Below, in pieces: positions 60,227 to 64,000 of a DNA stretch of 64,000 nt. Within the stretch, counting starts at the first letter, position 1. Each line of letters begins with the position of its first letter. Both the position numbers and the translations under genes were made by a program. The notes under the pieces are model-generated. The model was not told the DNA's origin and did no database searches. It saw only the letters and a list, made by a program, of their open reading frames with translations. The stretch is from Micromonospora antibiotica (GTDB lineage Bacteria > Actinomycetota > Actinomycetes > Mycobacteriales > Micromonosporaceae): positions 339,824 through 403,823 of the forward strand of contig NZ_JAGFWR010000004.1 of NCBI RefSeq assembly GCF_017599305.1, written 5' to 3'.

Positions 60227-63166
60227 ATGCGCCTTTCGTCGCCCGTGGTGATCGGCCGTGATACCGAACTGGATGTCATCGATGCCCGGCTATCGGCGGC
60301 GAGAGCATCCTCCGGCAGGGCAGTGTTCCTGGTCGGTGAGGCAGGCATCGGGAAGACCCGACTTACAGAACAATGCGCGCATGCCGCGACAGCGGCCGGG
60401 ATGGAGCTGCTGCGTGGCCGCAGCAGCTCCACCGGTCCTGTCGTCCCGTTCCGTCCCCTCGCGGAGGCGGTCTTGTCGCTGGCGCGTACCGGCCGCCTGC
60501 CCGACAACGCGGAACTGGCACCCTACCGGCCGACTCTTGCCCGGCTCGTACCCGAGTGGCGGGACCCGGCCGTGCGGGACCGGGTGGCCTCGGTCGTCGA
60601 ACTGGCCGAGGCCGTGCTGCGTCTGCTCACCGCAGTGGCCGGTCAGCGGGGCAGCGTACTGATCTTGGAAGATCTCCACGACGCCGATGCGGAAACCCAT
60701 GCCGTGGTGGAGTACCTGATCGACAACCTGGCGGAGTTGCCGGTGCTGCTGATGGCCACGATGCGTTCGGGACGGAGCCCGGCGACCGACCTGGCGTGGG
60801 CTGCGGCTGCCCGCCGGTGTGCGACCGTCATTGAGCTCGGTCCCTTGTCTGCTCGGGAGGTCCACCAGTTCGCCGCCGCCTGCCTGGACGCCGACGACCT
60901 ACCTGACGAGCTGATCGACCGGTTGGTGCGCGACAGCGAGGGCAACCCGTTCGTCGCCGAGGAACTGCTCAACGGCATGATTAGTGCCAGCGCGCTGGTG
61001 CAGCGGGATGGCCGCTGGCGGTTCACCGCCAGCCCCGCCATCGCGGTGCCACACACCGTCACCCACAGCGTCACCCGGCGGATGAACGGCCTCGACCCGG
61101 AGGCACGGACCTTGTTGCACACCGCCGCCGTGCTGGGCAGACGCTTTCCTGTAGCGGCGGTTCGAGCGGCGACCGGCATCGAGGAACGCGCCCTGCTCGG
61201 CCACCTGCGCGCTGGCGTGGACGCGGAGATCATCATCCCCGACCGGTCGACGCCCGACTGGTACTCCTTCCGCCATGCGCTCACGGCCGACGCGATCCTG
61301 ACCGCACTTACCCCTACCGAGCAGTCTGCGTTGGCGCAGCGGGCCGCCGACGCCCTGGAGCCGGAACACGCCGGGCTGCCCGGGCACTGGTGCCAGCTCG
61401 CGGCCGGACTACGGCAGATGGCAGGCGACCACCGCCGCGCCGCGCTGCTGTTTGCCGAAGCCGGCCGCCGTGCGCTCGCTGACGGGGCGACGAGCTCCGC
61501 CGTCACCCTGCTCGAGCGCTCCTACCTGCTGATGTCCGACCAGCCCGACCCGGACGCGCGAGCCGGCATCCTCGAGTCGCTGCTGTACGCGCTCGCCGAG
61601 GTGGGCCAGGCCGAGCGAGCCTTCGCACTCGTCGACCAGGCCACCTGGATCAACGCCTCGACGCTCGGCGTCGAGCAGCACGTGCTGCTGCGGACCCGCC
61701 TGGCGTGGGTCGCCGTCGTCACCGGCCGGTGGTCCGACGGTGCGGCCCAGGTGCGCATCGCGCGCGCGATCCTCGGCAGTGACCCACCAGCCGCGCGGGC
61801 CGCCCAGGTCGACGTTGTCGAGGCGCATCTGATCTTCGGCAATGGCGATGGCGGTGACCGGACGGCACTGGCCGAGCGGCTGGCGCAACAGGCGCTCGCC
61901 GTGGCGGAGCGGGCACCGCTGGCCGAGACCGCCTGCCAGGCGCTGCAACTGTTGGCCATGATTGCCCGCAGCAGGAGCTTCGACGAAGCAGAGGGCTACC
62001 TGACCAGGATGCTGGCGATATCTGAGGAGCACGGACTTCCCCTCTGGCGGATCAGCGCGTTGTTCCGGCTCGGGGTCAACCAGAGCATGCGTACCAGTGA
62101 GCAGACGCTACTCGACCAGGTGAAACGGGCGGCTGAATTGTCCGGGGCCATCCTGCTCGGCTACAGCATCGAGGTTGTGTACGCCATGCACGCCGTGATG
62201 CAGGGCGACTACCGCAGGGGCGACGAGATCGCCGCCCGCTGCGCCGCCGCCACCGCACGTCTGCGCAATGTTGACGACCAACAGTTCGCTTTGGTCACCG
62301 CCGCCGCCTCGGCTGCTCACCGTGGCCAGCGGCGGCTGATGGAGCAGAGACTCGATGATTTCCGTGCCGCTGGAGGGGGCGAGTCGAGTCAGATCCCTCT
62401 CGCGTTCGGGTTCTGCGAGGCTGTTTGCGCGCTTCTCGAGGAGGACCGTGCGGGGGCGATAGCTGCCCTCGACCTGGCCCGGGCGTGGGAGGACCAGCAC
62501 CCGAACACGTACTACATGACGGGCCGCAGCGGCCTTCGGCCCTTACTCGACGCGTTGGGCGGCACGGCTGACTCGGCGGATCTGGAGGCAGTGGCAGCCA
62601 CGTCGGCGGCGACTCTGCGCTGGAACCGGCAGTTCTTGCATCTGGCGAAGGCGGTGGCATTCGGACGTACGGGGGATGTCGACCTTGCCGCCGCCGAGAT
62701 CACCCTGGCTCTGGAGGCGGCGGCACCGTACCCGATGGCTCACCACCTCGGGCTGCGGCTGGTCGCTGAGGCCGCGCTCGCCGACGGTTGGGGCGATCCT
62801 GTCGCCTGGCTGCGGGCAGCGGAGGAGTACTTCCACAACGCCGAGGTGCTGGTGATCGCCGGAGCCTGTCGCGGAATGCTCCGTCAGGCAGGGGCCCCTC
62901 GGGGGCAACGACGCTCCGGCCATGACCGGATCCCGGCCCGGCTGCGCGATCTCGGGGTGACCGTCCGCGAGTACGAGGTTCTCCTACTGCTGATCAACGG
63001 CCACGACAACCAGGATCTGGCCCTGCGTATGCACATCTCACCGCGAACCGTGGAGAAACACGTCGCCAGCCTGCTGCTCAAGACCGGGTACGCGAATCGC
63101 AAGGCGCTCCGTGACGGTGTCAGAGGCCTGTCGTCGCAGGACCGCCCCGCAGGTCCCCGCCAATGA
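60227..63166 (+). CDS. LuxR-family LAL transcriptional regulator
   Basis: A 979-aa regulator. An N-terminal AAA ATPase has Walker A LVGEAGIGKTRL and Walker B SVLILEDLHDAD; a long helical TPR-like middle follows; the C-terminal LuxR HTH is VREYEVLLLLINGHDNQDLA with HISPRTVEKHVASLLLKTGY. LAL proteins commonly activate actinomycete biosynthetic clusters. It lies 81 bp after the peptide gene on the same strand. Confidence 0.95.
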   Translation: MRLSSPVVIGRDTELDVIDARLSAARASSGRAVFLVGEAGIGKTRLTEQCAHAATAAGMELLRGRSSSTGPVVPFRPLAEAVLSLARTGRLPDNAELAPYRPTLARLVPEWRDPAVRDRVASVVELAEAVLRLLTAVAGQRGSVLILEDLHDADAETHAVVEYLIDNLAELPVLLMATMRSGRSPATDLAWAAAARRCATVIELGPLSAREVHQFAAACLDADDLPDELIDRLVRDSEGNPFVAEELLNGMISASALVQRDGRWRFTASPAIAVPHTVTHSVTRRMNGLDPEARTLLHTAAVLGRRFPVAAVRAATGIEERALLGHLRAGVDAEIIIPDRSTPDWYSFRHALTADAILTALTPTEQSALAQRAADALEPEHAGLPGHWCQLAAGLRQMAGDHRRAALLFAEAGRRALADGATSSAVTLLERSYLLMSDQPDPDARAGILESLLYALAEVGQAERAFALVDQATWINASTLGVEQHVLLRTRLAWVAVVTGRWSDGAAQVRIARAILGSDPPAARAAQVDVVEAHLIFGNGDGGDRTALAERLAQQALAVAERAPLAETACQALQLLAMIARSRSFDEAEGYLTRMLAISEEHGLPLWRISALFRLGVNQSMRTSEQTLLDQVKRAAELSGAILLGYSIEVVYAMHAVMQGDYRRGDEIAARCAAATARLRNVDDQQFALVTAAASAAHRGQRRLMEQRLDDFRAAGGGESSQIPLAFGFCEAVCALLEEDRAGAIAALDLARAWEDQHPNTYYMTGRSGLRPLLDALGGTADSADLEAVAATSAATLRWNRQFLHLAKAVAFGRTGDVDLAAAEITLALEAAAPYPMAHHLGLRLVAEAALADGWGDPVAWLRAAEEYFHNAEVLVIAGACRGMLRQAGAPRGQRRSGHDRIPARLRDLGVTVREYEVLLLLINGHDNQDLALRMHISPRTVEKHVASLLLKTGYANRKALRDGVRGLSSQDRPAGPRQ

Positions 63167-63881
63167 TCCACTCGGCAGCGACGGAGCCGCACGTCGACCT
63201 GGTCAGCGGGGTCCAGGAGCGGGTGGAACAGGCGCTGACCCAGTCGACGACTTCCTGGTCGAGGACGGACCTGTCGAGCTTCGCAGCGGCAGGACTGCGG
63301 TTCATCGGGGCGGTGACACCGAGCTGGCCGGGTGACCGCTGCGGGCGAACGCGGCGGTCGCCGGGGTGGCCTCGAACTGCGTCACACGGCGGCCGGGACG
63401 ATCACCGCGCTGTGCGGCCGACGTTTGAGTACGCACTAATCAGGACATGCCCGCAGCAGATCCCTAGGTTCGCCCCCATGATGTCCTCTCCCACTACCAA
63501 TTCCGCACCTATCTGATTTCGGCGCGCACTGACGACCCTGACCTGCGGCGCCCTTCTGCTTCCCACGACCCTCGCCTCGTCGGCCGACGCCCCCGACGGC
63601 CGACGCGGCGACAGGCTCGCCGACCTGCGGGTGTGCGACCTGTCCGCCTGCTACCTGGCGGTGGGGGTGGTGGGGGTGGTGGGGGTGGTGGGGCTACAAC
63701 GTCCGAACGTGCCGTGGAAGGGCCGGCGGCATGGGCGCCGCGCGGATCGGCGGTGGGAACGGACGGGCGCAGGTGCCCAGCTCGACTTCCCATCATGACG
63801 CGATGCTACGAACCCCTGTCGCCTCGCAGTCGGTCTGCCGTATCCGACGGGCGGCAAATCTGGATGATGCTCCTATAGAAG
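63167..63881. other. Cluster edge without a supportable gene
   Basis: About 715 bp between the regulator and a partial transposase. One plus-strand frame (63163-63516) overlaps the regulator stop as ATGA, but the protein has no recognisable features and low coding quality after ~60 codons. It looks like decayed DNA at a cluster boundary. Confidence 0.4.
63659..63693. repeat. G-rich 9-bp tandem repeat
   Basis: Nearly four copies of a 9-bp unit, GTGGGGGTG, in a row. The run of G5 tracts could form a G-quadruplex and is prone to slippage. Confidence 0.8.
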
Positions 63882-64000
63882 TCAAGGGGTGTTGAGGGTG
63901 GTGAAGTCGGCGAGGAGGGCGGTGTGGACCTCGCGGACGATGTAGCGCTTGAGGCAGCGCATGATCTCTTTTTTGTTGAGGCCTTGTTTGGTGCGTTTGT
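63882..64000 (-). pseudogene. C-terminus of a transposase (probably IS110 group), cut by the window edge
   Basis: A minus-strand frame open to the right edge ends at TGA 63882-63884 with RTKQGLNKKEIMRCLKRY, then REVHTALLADF. The KKEIxRCLKRYxxREV pattern is what I know from C-termini of IS110-type transposases. Whether the whole gene is intact cannot be seen. It differs from the IS110 transposase at 36309. Confidence 0.5.

Noticed and set aside
63163..63516. 117-codon frame coupled to the regulator stop by ATGA
   Set aside because: The overlap is attractive, but the protein has no recognisable pattern and the coding signal fades. It is kept as intergenic.

Overview
The window is high-GC DNA from an actinomycete. 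Codon use, gene types and protein sequences look like Micromonosporaceae, but that family is an inference because there is no rRNA or housekeeping gene to settle it. Roughly the first 35 kb is a CRISPR-Cas island, 35-38 kb is a nested insertion-sequence pair, and 39.5-63.2 kb is a hybrid biosynthetic gene cluster. No tRNA or rRNA genes were seen.

CRISPR island. On the minus strand, 1-9 kb holds a complete type I-B operon (cas6-cas8b-cas7-cas5-cas3-cas4-cas1-cas2). Adjacent genes overlap or nearly abut, and array 1 lies directly downstream with the same transcription direction. Three arrays (14-849, 10362-11448, 34856-35087) share one 30-nt repeat family and one ~95-bp leader. A second repeat family, ending in ATTGAAAC, forms two tiny arrays at 13.4 and 17.1 kb. 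These bracket an adaptation module of reverse transcriptase, cas1 (broken by a 1-nt frameshift) and two tandem cas2 genes. Next come a divergent pair of probable cyclic-oligonucleotide effectors, a membrane-anchored SAVED protein and a large duplicated CARF-like protein. They are followed by a type III-D operon (cas6-cas10-csx10-tandem cas7-csx19-large RAMP). Cas10 has an intact GGDD motif and no HD domain, so signalling through cyclic oligoadenylate is expected.

Traces of decay and duplication. The DNA upstream of the I-B operon and of the III-D operon are paralogous. Each holds a small conserved gene, an unknown ~740-aa gene and a cas6 start, but one locus keeps only the N-terminus of the large gene and the other only the N-terminus of that cas6. 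A broken JAMM/E1 (bacterial ubiquitin-like) operon lies beside array 2. Array 3 ends at an IS3-family element, whose orfB is in turn interrupted by an IS110-family element with a ~340-bp non-coding end suited to a bridge RNA.

Biosynthetic cluster. It contains an ATP-grasp-like protein, a type II thioesterase, a FemAB/GNAT-like transferase, a DrrAB-type ABC exporter, an A-PCP-C-A-PCP NRPS, a KS-AT-KR-DH-ACP PKS, an ECF sigma factor, a class II lanthipeptide synthetase (LanM) followed by a cysteine-free 67-aa peptide gene, and a LuxR-type LAL regulator. NRPS, PKS, LanM and a transferase within one cluster suggest a ribosomal peptide joined to, or made alongside, an NRPS-PKS acyl chain. The window ends in the C-terminus of another transposase.
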